DNA of 64,000 nucleotides from Saccharothrix algeriensis (GTDB lineage Bacteria > Actinomycetota > Actinomycetes > Mycobacteriales > Pseudonocardiaceae), in contig NZ_JAFBCL010000001.1 of assembly GCF_016907655.1 (NCBI RefSeq), positions 62,001-126,000 on the forward strand, in the 5' to 3' direction. Position numbers and translations under genes: made by a program. How positions within the stretch are numbered: position 1 is the first letter of the stretch; each line of letters starts with the position of its first letter. Below the pieces are notes generated by a model. That model was not told where the DNA came from, searched no databases, and was given only the letters and a program-made list of their open reading frames with translations. Shown piece by piece: positions 33,801 through 42,515 of the stretch.

Positions 33801-35646
33801 CGGCCACCCACCGCGCCGTCGGCTCGAAGCGCCACCGGTGGCGGGCGTCGGCCGGGATGCGGGCGACGTGCTCGGCGAGCACCCCGTCCGGCCCGACCAC
33901 CACGAACGCCTCGCCGCGCCGCAGCACCAGCGCCGGCCAGCCCTCACCACACACGACGACGCCCTCGCCCTTGGGCGCGGCGCCCGCGGCCAGCCGGACC
34001 ACCGCCTCGTCCAGCGCGGGCCAGCCCAGCTCGTCGAGCAGGCCGGCGCGCAGCGTGGCGCGCAGGGCGGCGGCGACGTCGGTCGCGGCGATCGCCTCGG
34101 CCGCCTCCGGCACGTCCGCGAACGCCTCGGGCAGCCGCAGCAGGGCCAGCTCGTCGAGGTGGGCGGTCAGCTCGGGCAGCCCGGCGGGCGAGCGGTCGGC
34201 GCGCCCGGCGAGCCACCGCCGCAGCGCGACCCGCAGGCCGGGCACGACCAGGACCCCGCTGAGCACGTCGACGCCGACCACCTCGCCGCGGGCCGCGGCG
34301 CGGAGGTGGCCGACCACGCCCGCGCCGAGCGGCCCGCCCAGCAGCTCGGACTCGGCGAGCGCGGCGAGGTCGCGCCGCCCCTCGCCCTCGTCGGCCAGCC
34401 AACCGCCGACGTTGACCACGACCTGCTCGCGCCGGGGCGGCGCCAGCGGCACGCCGCCGGCCACCAGCAGGTCCAGCAGGTCCAGCTCGTCCTGCCGCCA
34501 GTCGCTGAGCACGCGCACCGGCACGCCGTCGGCGGCCAGCCTCGGCGCCATCGCCGCCGCCAGGTCGAGCAGCGTCCGCGACCGCCCCACGCCGCGCCAG
34601 CCGCCGCGGCGGACCGACACGACCGACGACAGCCACTCGGCCGCGTCCGCCGCGCCGCCCGGCTCGACCAGCTCGCGGGTCGCACCGCACGCGCCCAGGA
34701 TCCCGAACCAGGTGTCCAGGGTGGACGCCGCGGCCGGCACGAACGCCAGCAGCCGGGCGCGCACCGCCTCGTCCCGCTTCGCGAGCGCGACCAGCGAGTC
34801 CCGGTAGGACTTCCAGAACGCCGCGCCCGCGTGGCCGATCGACGGGCTGTCCAGCACCGCCCGCAGCAGCCGCTCGTCCTCGGCCGCCGCGTCCCGCCCG
34901 GCCGCCCTCGCCAGCCGCCTCAGGTCCTCCGGCATCCCCGTGTACGGGGGCAGCCCGCCGCGCGTGCGCTCCACGCACAGCGTCACGAACAGCTCGTAGG
35001 CGGCGCCCGGCTCGTGCTTGCGCGCCAGGCCCTTGGCGTGCGCGGACAGCGCCTTCGCGGTCAGCGCGCCGGCGAACGCGAACTCGAGGAACACCTCGCG
35101 GACGCGCTCCGGGTCGACCGCCAGGTCGTGCACCTCCTCCGCCTCGCGCGCCTTGCCGAACATCGACGCGGCGTAGGTGGTGTTGCCGTGCTGCAGGAAG
35201 ATCCGGCCGGCCTGCTCGTAGAAGGTGGGCAGGAAGTGCGGCGCGGAGCGGCCCAGCATCCCGCCCAGGGCGGTGAAGCCGTCCTTCGCCGCGCCGGCCT
35301 TCGACTTGGCGGTGCGGGCCAGCCGCTCGACGTCCTTGACCAGGTTGAGCGCGTGGTGGGCGTTGTCCGGGTCGTTGATCAGCGCCCACGCCGGGAAGCC
35401 GAGGGCGCTGCGCCGCCCGGTGCCCACCGCCGCCACGCGGCCGGGCGCGTCGAACCCGAGGTACTCGCAGGTCAGGTCCTCGGCGCGGCCCAGGACGGCG
35501 GGCGTCAGCCGCACCACCACCCGGTCGCCCAGGGCCGGGTGCGCGTAGCGGCGGGCGGTGACCGCGTCGCGGTCCTGCCCGGTGGGCGCCGCGCCGGGCA
35601 GCACCGCGCCGGCGGCGATCAGGGCCTTCTCGTCGTGCTCGCTCAC
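30838..35646 (-). CDS. Very large protein of unknown family, DUF4132-MoxR-VWA locus
   Basis: 1,602 residues with no domain I can name. The N-terminal ~400 residues are helical and TPR/HEAT-like (YEQAGRIFLQHGNTTYA). The middle (~500-900) is rich in W/G/D strands that suggest a beta-propeller (ELAYWSDAPERVF, LWTAVRVDGAVRWVEVD). The C-terminal third is mixed, with a winged-helix-like segment (WTGWKPARLRKARAALAETD) near 1510. There is no signal peptide or membrane segment, so it is cytoplasmic. GTG 35646 overlaps the DUF4132 stop (GTGA) and its TGA overlaps the MoxR start. Size and position suggest it is the client, scaffold or effector of the MoxR-VWA machine. No WGR motif was seen. Confidence 0.75.
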   Translation of the reverse strand: MSEHDEKALIAAGAVLPGAAPTGQDRDAVTARRYAHPALGDRVVVRLTPAVLGRAEDLTCEYLGFDAPGRVAAVGTGRRSALGFPAWALINDPDNAHHALNLVKDVERLARTAKSKAGAAKDGFTALGGMLGRSAPHFLPTFYEQAGRIFLQHGNTTYAASMFGKAREAEEVHDLAVDPERVREVFLEFAFAGALTAKALSAHAKGLARKHEPGAAYELFVTLCVERTRGGLPPYTGMPEDLRRLARAAGRDAAAEDERLLRAVLDSPSIGHAGAAFWKSYRDSLVALAKRDEAVRARLLAFVPAAASTLDTWFGILGACGATRELVEPGGAADAAEWLSSVVSVRRGGWRGVGRSRTLLDLAAAMAPRLAADGVPVRVLSDWRQDELDLLDLLVAGGVPLAPPRREQVVVNVGGWLADEGEGRRDLAALAESELLGGPLGAGVVGHLRAAARGEVVGVDVLSGVLVVPGLRVALRRWLAGRADRSPAGLPELTAHLDELALLRLPEAFADVPEAAEAIAATDVAAALRATLRAGLLDELGWPALDEAVVRLAAGAAPKGEGVVVCGEGWPALVLRRGEAFVVVGPDGVLAEHVARIPADARHRWRFEPTARWVAGRLLVRWDGPDHELAYWSDAPERVFDPTGDGPQRYREADSALPSIALAGDARFGGRRAVRPGDTQVPAAGTAFGDGASLWTAVRVDGAVRWVEVDPATGERGRASLPGFLEDFAADGAELELAGCDLRPAVAATEGSPLGAAGGLHGWRLRREADGSWLGEGVDGRRVRLAAGPRPVGLLDLPGGARLTVGPAGNAVSVLDARGVVLGRVAPEQGCPEYAAGTPLVPAVPWWHVLRPRDEAGSAALRAVTREAVDAMIAAVPPEGDGLDRRERLAALVRGERDDVAAAVAAALPGLTHPALLAGVVDLVRRAAGLARGCAAYAGVAAAAREVGPVALAPVGPAIGEQTVESALKWFGGGRSRHVRAGARTTLPDLLAALAETAAQPRPAGRELPPPGSGDWFEALPALPALAYRAASPLTPQDEREALALVLRCVADSGLAEGSGHWRTLTVTVPDGAATPLHRVTPVGEGFIAASHEQWRPREGNRYGGVQFTRTPGAFEVPPGWRVVSAHELRAPFGRERADRFLAALAERGPAPWVAEAVPALVERTGLGTAEATVLLAGMAGVDRWDAHYLSTAERRLLGLSAAGAKTAKERLRPLDGPFRRRLLAAAVPEDPAELWTTGPDVAAVAEMWVAERGLRRPVPDDVLQDATKLLPLRGAGEYVTGVLDPDRTAWLTQDSDQRLDGTTLRARNPDGFGGSTLRAVPGVLRWLAYRLPAGSPLRSALPVSLALARRRVAHPGFAVDLGGWVQVDSLAGLLGQEPPAEGGAVQPRDWLHVARTHGGYCRVTVRPGLVGPEDRELLAAVVEVTGGRELGQALADLADEGLAAACAVAPAGDPEAYHQVPGAQLVAEVAGELGLAEDAALLYLQLLALPDPTDANVARWTGWKPARLRKARAALAETDLVLTAKRARAGRSLFLPGGWLPLASPHVPLESWKAPMFGFTDHPTGVIAPREPVAALFARAWRRVRDGDAPAYEELRTGGRR

Positions 35647-36491
35647 CGGGCCACCTCTTCCGCCACGACGCGCCCGGCGTGGATCGCCGAGGCCATGCGC
35701 ATCCCCTCGGACCACGCGACCGGTCCGACGTCGGACAGGGGCAGCGCGGTTCCGTCCTCCAGGGACCAGCGCAACCCGCCGGTCCACGCCTCGCCCTCCG
35801 GGTAGTCCGCGCCGATCCAGTACCGGGCCTCGACCACCCGGCCGCCCTCGAACGCCGAGTACACCGCCTCGCCGCCGCGCACCGGGTAGCCCAGCGAGCG
35901 GCACCGGCCGACCACGTGCGCGACCTCCGCGAACCGGCCGCCGGAGAAGTCCTCCACAGAGGACTTGCCGACCGGGTGCGGCACGCGGGCGAAGGTCTGC
36001 CGGAACAGCTGCTGCACCTTCTGCTCGACCCCCAGCTCCGCGCCGAACTCGCGCAGCTCCGCCAGGTCCTCCAGCAGCACCGGGTGCGGGATGGACACCA
36101 CCTCGGGCCGCAGCCGCACCGTGTCGCCGTCCAGGGTGACCACGCCGAGCCCGCGCCCGGGGTCGGCGTCGCGCAGGAACCCGGCCTCGCCGTCGGCCAC
36201 GACCACCAGGTCGCGCAGGGCGCTCGCCCACGCCTCGTCGGCCCAGACCTCGGTGATCAGCGCGCGCGGCACCGGCAGCGACCGCACCAGCCAGCCGTCC
36301 ACTGCGGACAGGCACTCCGCCTCGTGCCGCGCCAGCCACTCCGAGAGCTGGCGCAGCTGCACCACCCGCGGATCGTCCTTGATGGACGCCGGGACGGCGG
36401 AGAGCACCTTCCCCTTGGCGTTGCGGGCCTGGACGCGCCCACCGTCCCCAAGCCGCACCTGGTACCCGGAAGCGGCGTCCAGCCAGCCCAC
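35643..36491 (-). CDS. DUF4132 domain protein, first gene of MoxR-VWA operon
   Basis: 282 residues. It begins with GYQVRLGDGGRVQARNAKGK and continues with SEWLARHEAECLSAVDGWLV, LPVPRALITEVWADEAW, and VEQKVQQLFRQTFAR, which match what I remember of DUF4132 proteins. In E. coli MolR/YehI the same domain is the C-terminal part of a ~1,200-residue protein; here it stands alone. A strong AGGAGG (about 36496-36501) precedes the GTG start, so this is the operon's first gene. Its stop overlaps the following gene's GTG. The function of DUF4132 is unknown; an early link to molybdate metabolism in E. coli is weak. Confidence 0.75.
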   Translation of the reverse strand: MGWLDAASGYQVRLGDGGRVQARNAKGKVLSAVPASIKDDPRVVQLRQLSEWLARHEAECLSAVDGWLVRSLPVPRALITEVWADEAWASALRDLVVVADGEAGFLRDADPGRGLGVVTLDGDTVRLRPEVVSIPHPVLLEDLAELREFGAELGVEQKVQQLFRQTFARVPHPVGKSSVEDFSGGRFAEVAHVVGRCRSLGYPVRGGEAVYSAFEGGRVVEARYWIGADYPEGEAWTGGLRWSLEDGTALPLSDVGPVAWSEGMRMASAIHAGRVVAEEVAR

Positions 36492-36914
36492 GGTTCCTCC
36501 TGTGAAGTCGATCCCGAACCCGTGGGGCGGAGGTTAACGAGGGGCACCGACAAAAACCGCCCGCGGGCCGTTCCGCAACGGGGCTGTGATGATCCGCGCG
36601 GACCGGACCCCCGGCGCCGCCCGACACCCCGCCCCGGGGAGGAACCGGGGGCGGGGCCGGTCCTGCGCCGAGACGGCCGGCGTCGCGGCCGGTGGCGCCG
36701 AAGCGGCCCGCACCCCCGGGCGGGGTCCGACCGGCGGCGGGGCGCTCCCCGGCGGGGCAGGCCCGAAGTCCGGTCCCGGCGGACGGGCTCCCGGCGGTCG
36801 TACGGTCGAGGTGTCCCCGGTCGGCGGGCCGCACCCCGGTGGGTGTTGCGCCGGACGGCCGAACCGCAACGTACGGTGGACCTCGAGCGTGTCCACCGTG
36901 GCAGGGAGAGTCGC
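36492..36914. other. Divergent promoter region of DUF4132 operon and SIP gene
   Basis: About 420 bp with no gene. Near 36530-36560 is a short AT-richer stretch (GTTAAC, then CAAAAACC) where the operon promoter probably lies; TAACCT on the minus strand could be a -10. On the right side, ACGGTGGAC-N9-GTCCACCGT (36873-36899) is an inverted repeat just upstream of the SIP gene RBS. No Fur/DmdR-type iron box was recognised. Confidence 0.5.
36873..36899. promoter_or_regulatory. Inverted repeat upstream of siderophore-interacting protein gene
   Basis: ACGGTGGAC (36873-36881) is the exact reverse complement of GTCCACCGT (36891-36899), with 9 nt between, ending 15 bp before the start codon. Such a site could be an operator or a leader hairpin that affects translation. 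The GTGGAC/GTCCAC arms resemble the palindromes at 14322 and 62242. Confidence 0.45.
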
Positions 36915-37730
36915 ATGGCCGAGCGGTCCCGGATCAAGAGCGGTCGCGTGCTGCGCACCGAGCAGGTCGCACCTCGGATGATCAGGGTCGTGCTGGGCGG
37001 CGAGGGGCTGGCCGGGTTCGCCGTCGGCCCGTTCACCGACAGCTACGTCAAGCTCCAGTTCCCGCAGGAGGACGTCGTCTACCCGGACCCGTTCGACCTG
37101 ACCGCCATCCGCGAGACGATGCCCCGCGACCAGTGGCCCCGCACCCGCACCTACACCGTGCGCCGCTGGGACGCCGAGGCCGGCGAGCTGTGGATCGACT
37201 TCGTCACGCACGGCGACTCGGGCATCGCCGGGCCGTGGGCGGCCAAGGCCCAGCCGGGCGACGTGCTGCACTTCGCCGGTCCGGGCGGCGGCTACGCGCC
37301 GGACCCGACCGCGGACTGGCACCTGCTGGCCGGTGACGAGAGCGCGTGGCCCGCCATCGCCGCGGCCCTGGACGCGCTGCCCGCCGGCGCGGTCGCCAGG
37401 GTCTTCGCCGAGGTGGACGGCCCGGAGGACGAGCTGGACGCGCCGTTCGACGTCGTCTGGCTGCACCGCGGCGACCGCCCGCGCGGCGAGGCCCTGGTGG
37501 CGGCCGTGCGCGCGCTGGAGTTCCCGCCCGGCCGCCCGCACGTGTTCGTGCACGGCGAGGCCGCGATGGTCAAGCAGCTGCGCGGCCACCTCCGGCTGGA
37601 GCGCGGGGTGGCCCGCGAGCAGCTGTCGATCTCCGGCTACTGGCGGGTGGGCAAGGACGAGGACGGCTGGCAGGCCGGCAAGACCGAGTGGAACCGCCAG
37701 GTCGAGCAGGAGCAGGAGAACCCGGCGTGA
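36915..37730 (+). CDS. Siderophore-interacting protein (FAD-dependent ferric-siderophore reductase)
   Basis: 271 residues. ATG 36915 is preceded by GGGAGAG. The FAD-binding domain (about 10-125) has RTYTVRRWD, the R-x-Y-T/S flavin motif, and HGDSGIAGPWAAKAQPGD. The C-terminal SIP domain has WHLLAGDESAWPAIAAALDA and ends with the family signature ISGYWRVGKDEDGW. It would reduce Fe(III)-siderophore complexes in the cytoplasm using NAD(P)H, releasing iron. No siderophore biosynthesis or uptake genes are adjacent, so it is an orphan reductase. Confidence 0.93.
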   Translation: MAERSRIKSGRVLRTEQVAPRMIRVVLGGEGLAGFAVGPFTDSYVKLQFPQEDVVYPDPFDLTAIRETMPRDQWPRTRTYTVRRWDAEAGELWIDFVTHGDSGIAGPWAAKAQPGDVLHFAGPGGGYAPDPTADWHLLAGDESAWPAIAAALDALPAGAVARVFAEVDGPEDELDAPFDVVWLHRGDRPRGEALVAAVRALEFPPGRPHVFVHGEAAMVKQLRGHLRLERGVAREQLSISGYWRVGKDEDGWQAGKTEWNRQVEQEQENPA

Positions 37731-38008
37731 GCGGGCCGCCGCGCCGGTCCCCCGGGCGGCCCGCCCGGGGTTTCCCGACCGGCACCGCCGCGTAGGGGCG
37801 TCGGGCCGCGGCGCGGTGTGGAGCGGCCGGTGGGTCGCGCCGGCGCCCATCGACCCGGAGCAGGCCCGACGGCTGCGCGTCGCCGGTCGGACGCGCACGT
37901 CCCGGTGCGCGCGCCGCTGCGGCGGCCCCCGCCGCCGTTCGCACGTGCCGGTGGCGTTCGGGTTAGCATCGCGTGCTTGCCGGGTGTGGCCGACGGGGGA
38001 GGCGATGA

Positions 38009-41000
38009 GTGGTCCGCGGGTCGTCTGACGTCGACACGTCGGTCGCCGGGGTGGTCGAGGCCCGGTGGGGCGTCCGCCCGGAACCCGCGATCGCCCGGTA
38101 CGCCGAGCCCGGCTGGCAGTGGTCGCCGATCCCGGTGGAGAAGCGGTGCCCCCGCTGCGCCGGCGGGCTGCACGGCCTCTACCGGGCCCACCCGCACCGG
38201 GGCAAGCAGCAGTTGCAGGCCGCCGTGGTGTGCCCGGGGTGCCCGGCGTCGTTCACGCTGCGCGAGCTGCAGCTCTCGCAGCGGTCGGTGCTGGGCGAGC
38301 TGCGGCCCGAGGCCGTCGCGCGGCGGGCTGCCGAGGACGCGCAGCTCGCGGCGCTGGCGCGGGAGGCCCGTGCGCACCACGAGGAGGTCCCCGGTCCGCC
38401 TGCCGCGACGGACCCCGCCACCGCGACGGGCCCGACCTCCGCAGCGGGTCCGACCGGAGCGACGGGCCGGCCGAAGCGGGAGCGGCGGCCGGGGCGCAGG
38501 CCGGGACCGCCCGCCGGGACCGGGCTCGTCGAGGCCGAGGACCCGGCCGGGCCCGCGCGGCCGACCGGGCTCCCGGCCGGCGCCGGGCCCGCGGAACCCG
38601 CCGACCTCCCCGGACCGCCCGCGCCCGACGACCCGCTCGACAGCCCGGGACCACCCGGGGAACCCCGGCCCGCACGTGCGGCGCGGCGGATGTCGACCAC
38701 CGTCATGGCGGCCCGGATCAGGTCCGTCCTGGCCGGCTCCGAAGCGGTGCCCACGGCGCAGGACGACGTCCCGGCCCTGCCGCCCGCCCTGGTCGACGCG
38801 GCCGGCGCCGGCCCGGTGTGGTGGTGCAAGACCACCGACCCGACCCTCAAGCCACCGGCCGGCGTGACCGACGGGCGCGTCCTCATGCCCGACCGCCCCG
38901 AGTTCGACGACCTGCGCGAGCTGCTCACCCGGGAGGGCGTGGCGCACCGGTCGGTCCGGCACTGGCTGGAGCAGGAGACCGTCTCGTCGCTGACCGGCCC
39001 GCTGCGGGCCACGGCCTGGCTGTCCGAGGTGGGCGGTGTCGTCCCGGAGCCCTGCGAACCCGTCGGCGAGGACGGCGCGCTCGCCGCGCGGCTCGCGTTC
39101 GACCTGCTGTGGGACCTGCACGAGCCGGCGCCCGCCGCGCCGCCCGACCCCGCGCCGGCGGACCGGCTGGTGCCGCCGCGGTGGCTGCCCTACCTGCCGT
39201 TCCCGCTGCTCAACCCGGCGCAGGCGCAGGCCGCGCCGCACATCGTGGACGAGGACTCGCACCTGCTGATCACCGCGCCCACCGGCGCGGGCAAGACCGC
39301 GATCGGGATGATGGCGGTGCTCAAGGCGATCCTGGAGGAGGGCCGCAAGGCCGCGTGGCTGGTGCCGCAGCGCTCGCTGACCGACGAGCTGGACCGCGAG
39401 CTGGAGACCTGGCGCGCGCGGGGCCTGCGGGTGGAGCGGCTGTCCGGCGAGTACGCCGTCGACGTCGAGCGGGTGCGGGCGGCCGACCTGTGGGTGGCCA
39501 CGACCGAGAAGTTCGAGGCGATCTGCCGGGCCGCGTCGCTGCAGGCGGCGCTGGGCGAGGTCGGCTGCCTGGTGGTCGACGAGATCCACCTGCTCGGCAC
39601 GCCCGGCCGGGGCGCGCTGCTGGAGGCGCTGCTCGCGCGGGTGCGCGGCGCGGACTCCCCGGTGCGCATCGTCGGGCTGTCGGCGACGGTGTCCAACGCC
39701 GCCGAGGTCGCCGAGTGGCTGGAGGCGGAGCTGGTCGCGACGAGCTGGCGGCCGTCGCGGGTGACCTGGCAGCTGCCGACCGTGCCCGCCGCGTCCGGGT
39801 ACGCGGCCAACGCGCGCCTGCGCGAGCAGGTGGTGGTCGACCTGACCGCCCGGCACACCGCCGAGCGGGGCAGCGTCCTGGTGTTCTGCGGGTCCAAGCG
39901 CAACGTGCGCTCCACCGCGATGGCGATCGCCGCCGACCGGGGCGCGCCCGTGCACACCGTGGCCTCGGACGACGTGGACGGCCTGACGCAGGTCTGCGCC
40001 GAGGTCGGCGTGCGCCTGCACTACGCGGACTACGAGCACAAGCACGCCGCCGAGCGGGCGTTCCGGGAACGCCGGGCCGACGTCCTGGTGGCCACCTCCA
40101 CGGTCGCGGCGGGCGTCAACCTGCCGGCCCGCGCGGTGATCGTGCGCGACACCGCGGTCGGCGGCGAGGCCATGGACACGTCGATGGTGCTGCAGATGTT
40201 CGGCCGCGCCGGGCGGATCGGGGCAGGCGAGACCGAGGGCTGGTCGTACCTGGTGGTGGACGAGCACCAGCGGGCGGCGTGGCAGACGCGGCTGGTGGCG
40301 GGCTACTCGGTGTACTCGCGCATCCACGAGAGCCTGCCCGACCACGTGCTGGCGGAGGTGCTGCAGGGCCGCATCACGTGCCTGGCCGACGCCGAGGCGT
40401 GGTGGGTGGAGACGCTGGCCCACGCGCAGGGCGACGACGCGCTGCAGCCGGTGCAGGACGCGGTGTCGTTCCTGGTCGACGAGGGGCACCTGGCCGCGCG
40501 GCCGGACGGCGCGCTGGCGATCACCGAACTGGGCCGCCTGACCGCCCGGATGATGGTGTCCACGCACGCCGGCCACCGGCTGCGCTACGCGCTGCGGCTG
40601 CTGCCACCGCCACCGGACCCGGACGCCGCCGAGGACGCGCTGACCCTGGTGCTGTCGGTCGCGGTGCGCGACCTGGCGGCCATCCCGGTGCCCGACCAGG
40701 TGCGCCCGGCGGTGGCGACGGCGGTCAAGGCGGGCGGGCGGGCCTCGCGGATCACGCACACCGCGTCGGTCAAGGGCCTGGGCTCGCAGACCACCACCGC
40801 GCCGGGCGACCTGGCCCGCGCGGCGCTGCTGCTGGCCGCCCGCTCGCCGCACCTGTTCGCGCCGGGCCGGACCCGCCGCAGGGTCGCCGCGGGCATCCCG
40901 CTGACCACCCTGCACCCGGTGTTCGACCAGGCGCCGCGCTACCTGGCGTGGCTGGCGGCGCAGGGCGCGCTGGGCACCGTGCACCCGTGGATCGCGGTGG

Positions 41001-41554
41001 TGGCCGCGGACCTGGACCACCGCGTGCGCTGGCGGCACCTCCGGCCGCGGCGCGGCGCGGGCCGCCTGCTGTGGCTGTGCGAGCAGATGGCGACCCGGCA
41101 GCGCGCCCACGACCTGGTGCCGGAGATGTGGCGCTCGGCGCTGGCGCGCGGCGTGCGCTCCCCCGACTGGCCGCCGGGCCGCCCGCCCGCCGAGTGCGGG
41201 CTCGACCAGGCCGGCTACACCGCCCTGCTGCGCGAACGCGCCACCACCGCCGCCCTGGCGGTGCACGAGGACCACGCGACCGTCGCGGGCACGGTGGCGG
41301 CGTCGGCCGTCACGTGGCACGGCAAGCACCACAGCCCGCCGACCCCGACCCGGGCGGCGACCGAGGTGCCCTTCCCCGACGCCCCCGACGAGCCGGACAC
41401 CGCGGACCGGGGCGTGGCGGTGTTCACCCGGCGCGGCGACTACCGCGCCACGGGCTGGCTGTCGGCCTACGACGCGCTGGCCGACGACGCCGAACCTCCG
41501 CCGCCCGCGCCCGCCCGCCGCGGCCTGGGCGCCGTGCGCGCCCCGCGAGCCTGA
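38009..41554 (+). CDS. Ski2-like superfamily 2 helicase with N-terminal zinc ribbon
   Basis: 1,181 residues. GTG 38009 follows GGGGGAGG. CPRC (~46) and CPGC (~75) form a zinc ribbon, followed by ~110 residues of Ala/Pro/Gly/Thr linker. The helicase core has motif I APTGAGKT (~424), motif II VVDEIHLL (~522, DEIH), motif III GLSATVSN (~556), motif IV-V VATSTVAAGVNLPARA and motif VI QMFGRAGRIG (~729). About 300 helical residues follow, as in Hel308/Ski2 proteins. It should unwind DNA or RNA 3' to 5' using ATP. The next gene is 38 bp downstream in the same direction. Helicases of this plan with an unknown partner are candidates for repair or defence. Confidence 0.88.
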   Translation: MVRGSSDVDTSVAGVVEARWGVRPEPAIARYAEPGWQWSPIPVEKRCPRCAGGLHGLYRAHPHRGKQQLQAAVVCPGCPASFTLRELQLSQRSVLGELRPEAVARRAAEDAQLAALAREARAHHEEVPGPPAATDPATATGPTSAAGPTGATGRPKRERRPGRRPGPPAGTGLVEAEDPAGPARPTGLPAGAGPAEPADLPGPPAPDDPLDSPGPPGEPRPARAARRMSTTVMAARIRSVLAGSEAVPTAQDDVPALPPALVDAAGAGPVWWCKTTDPTLKPPAGVTDGRVLMPDRPEFDDLRELLTREGVAHRSVRHWLEQETVSSLTGPLRATAWLSEVGGVVPEPCEPVGEDGALAARLAFDLLWDLHEPAPAAPPDPAPADRLVPPRWLPYLPFPLLNPAQAQAAPHIVDEDSHLLITAPTGAGKTAIGMMAVLKAILEEGRKAAWLVPQRSLTDELDRELETWRARGLRVERLSGEYAVDVERVRAADLWVATTEKFEAICRAASLQAALGEVGCLVVDEIHLLGTPGRGALLEALLARVRGADSPVRIVGLSATVSNAAEVAEWLEAELVATSWRPSRVTWQLPTVPAASGYAANARLREQVVVDLTARHTAERGSVLVFCGSKRNVRSTAMAIAADRGAPVHTVASDDVDGLTQVCAEVGVRLHYADYEHKHAAERAFRERRADVLVATSTVAAGVNLPARAVIVRDTAVGGEAMDTSMVLQMFGRAGRIGAGETEGWSYLVVDEHQRAAWQTRLVAGYSVYSRIHESLPDHVLAEVLQGRITCLADAEAWWVETLAHAQGDDALQPVQDAVSFLVDEGHLAARPDGALAITELGRLTARMMVSTHAGHRLRYALRLLPPPPDPDAAEDALTLVLSVAVRDLAAIPVPDQVRPAVATAVKAGGRASRITHTASVKGLGSQTTTAPGDLARAALLLAARSPHLFAPGRTRRRVAAGIPLTTLHPVFDQAPRYLAWLAAQGALGTVHPWIAVVAADLDHRVRWRHLRPRRGAGRLLWLCEQMATRQRAHDLVPEMWRSALARGVRSPDWPPGRPPAECGLDQAGYTALLRERATTAALAVHEDHATVAGTVAASAVTWHGKHHSPPTPTRAATEVPFPDAPDEPDTADRGVAVFTRRGDYRATGWLSAYDALADDAEPPPPAPARRGLGAVRAPRA

Positions 41555-41592
41555 AACCCCGTCCCGACCTCGTCGATGTCCTGGTGGTGCAA

Positions 41593-42285
41593 GTGAACCG
41601 GCCCTCCGCCCGCTCGTGGGCGTTCGACCTCATCGCGCCCGACGACGCCGTCCGCGCACGGGCCCTGGCGCGGCACCAGGCCCTGGTGGAGGGCAGCGGC
41701 GCCGCGCTGCGCTGGACCAACCGGGTGTGGCGGGAGGCCGGCACGCCGCTGCCGACCCAGCCGCACCTGGCGGCGGAGATGGACCAGGCGCGCGCCGACC
41801 AGCGCTGGCACCACGACCAGACGCTGTTCGGCCACCTCGACAGGTTCCTGGACGCCGACCTGGAGGACGAGGTCGCGCACGCGCTGTACGGGCCGTTCGT
41901 GGTGCTGTACCTGCGCTGGGAGGCGTGCCACCCGGCCGAGTGGCGCTCCCCCGCCTCGGACCTGTGGTCGCCGTGGTCGCGCAAGGAGGTCGTGCTGCGC
42001 CGGCTCGGCCGGTTCGGGGTGCCGGAGGGGATGCGGCCGGACGTCGCGAACCTGGTCATCACCGCCCTGCACCGCCAGTACCGGTGCAAGGACTGGATGT
42101 ACGCGCAGTTAGTGCCGCACGTGGCCGACAGCGGTTTCCGCGCCAGGGTCTCCGCCCTGCTGCACGCCCCCGACCCGGTCATCGGCCTGCGGGCCCGGTT
42201 CGTCCTCGACATCGCGGACCAGCCGGAGCGGAGGGTCACGCGCGCCACCTGGCGCCGGTGGCTCGAACTGCACCGCCTCCCCTGA
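41593..42285 (+). CDS. Hypothetical protein, partner of the helicase gene
   Basis: 230 residues of no family I recognise. It is a soluble, Trp/Arg/His-rich, helical protein (RWTNRVWREAGTPLPTQPHL, WHHDQTLFGHLDRFLDAD, ALYGPFVVLYLRWEACHPAE). The C-terminal half (RPDVANLVITALHRQYRCKD, HAPDPVIGLRARFVLD) has the spacing of HEAT-like helices. GTG 41593 is one of several in-frame GTG codons within 15 nt, so the start is uncertain by a few residues. It lies 38 bp after the helicase and is almost certainly co-transcribed. A weak hairpin (42409-42432) follows. Confidence 0.7.
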   Translation: MNRPSARSWAFDLIAPDDAVRARALARHQALVEGSGAALRWTNRVWREAGTPLPTQPHLAAEMDQARADQRWHHDQTLFGHLDRFLDADLEDEVAHALYGPFVVLYLRWEACHPAEWRSPASDLWSPWSRKEVVLRRLGRFGVPEGMRPDVANLVITALHRQYRCKDWMYAQLVPHVADSGFRARVSALLHAPDPVIGLRARFVLDIADQPERRVTRATWRRWLELHRLP

Positions 42286-42515
42286 ACCCCGGGCCGCCGC
42301 AGCGGTCACCCATCGAACTCCGGCGACGCCGCCGCCGGCAGCGCGCCGAGGTCGTCGAGGTCCAGCCGGGCCGGCAGGTCCGCCGCGACACCGGTCGTCA
42401 CCGGGCGCGACCCCGGACCACCGGACGGGGTCCCCCGGCCGGTCACGGTCCGTTCACCGCGAAGACGTTCCGGTGGGTTACAAAGCGCGCGCCCGTCGTC
42501 GAGGTTGGAGGCCCC

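Noticed and set aside
30838-35646. WGR domain in the giant protein, as expected for a MolR/YehI homologue
   Set aside because: No W-G-R-type motif is visible. The DUF4132-like sequence is in the upstream 282-residue protein instead.
30958-35805. Plus-strand open frame of 1,615 codons opposite the giant protein gene
   Set aside because: No RBS or motif; Arg/Gln/Ala-rich composition. The minus-strand frame has overlapping start/stops with its neighbours and globular sequence.
36492-36914. Iron (DmdR/Fur) box upstream of the siderophore-interacting protein
   Set aside because: No sequence close to TTAGGTTAGGCTAACCTAA or a Fur box was found; only an unrelated GTGGAC/GTCCAC inverted repeat.
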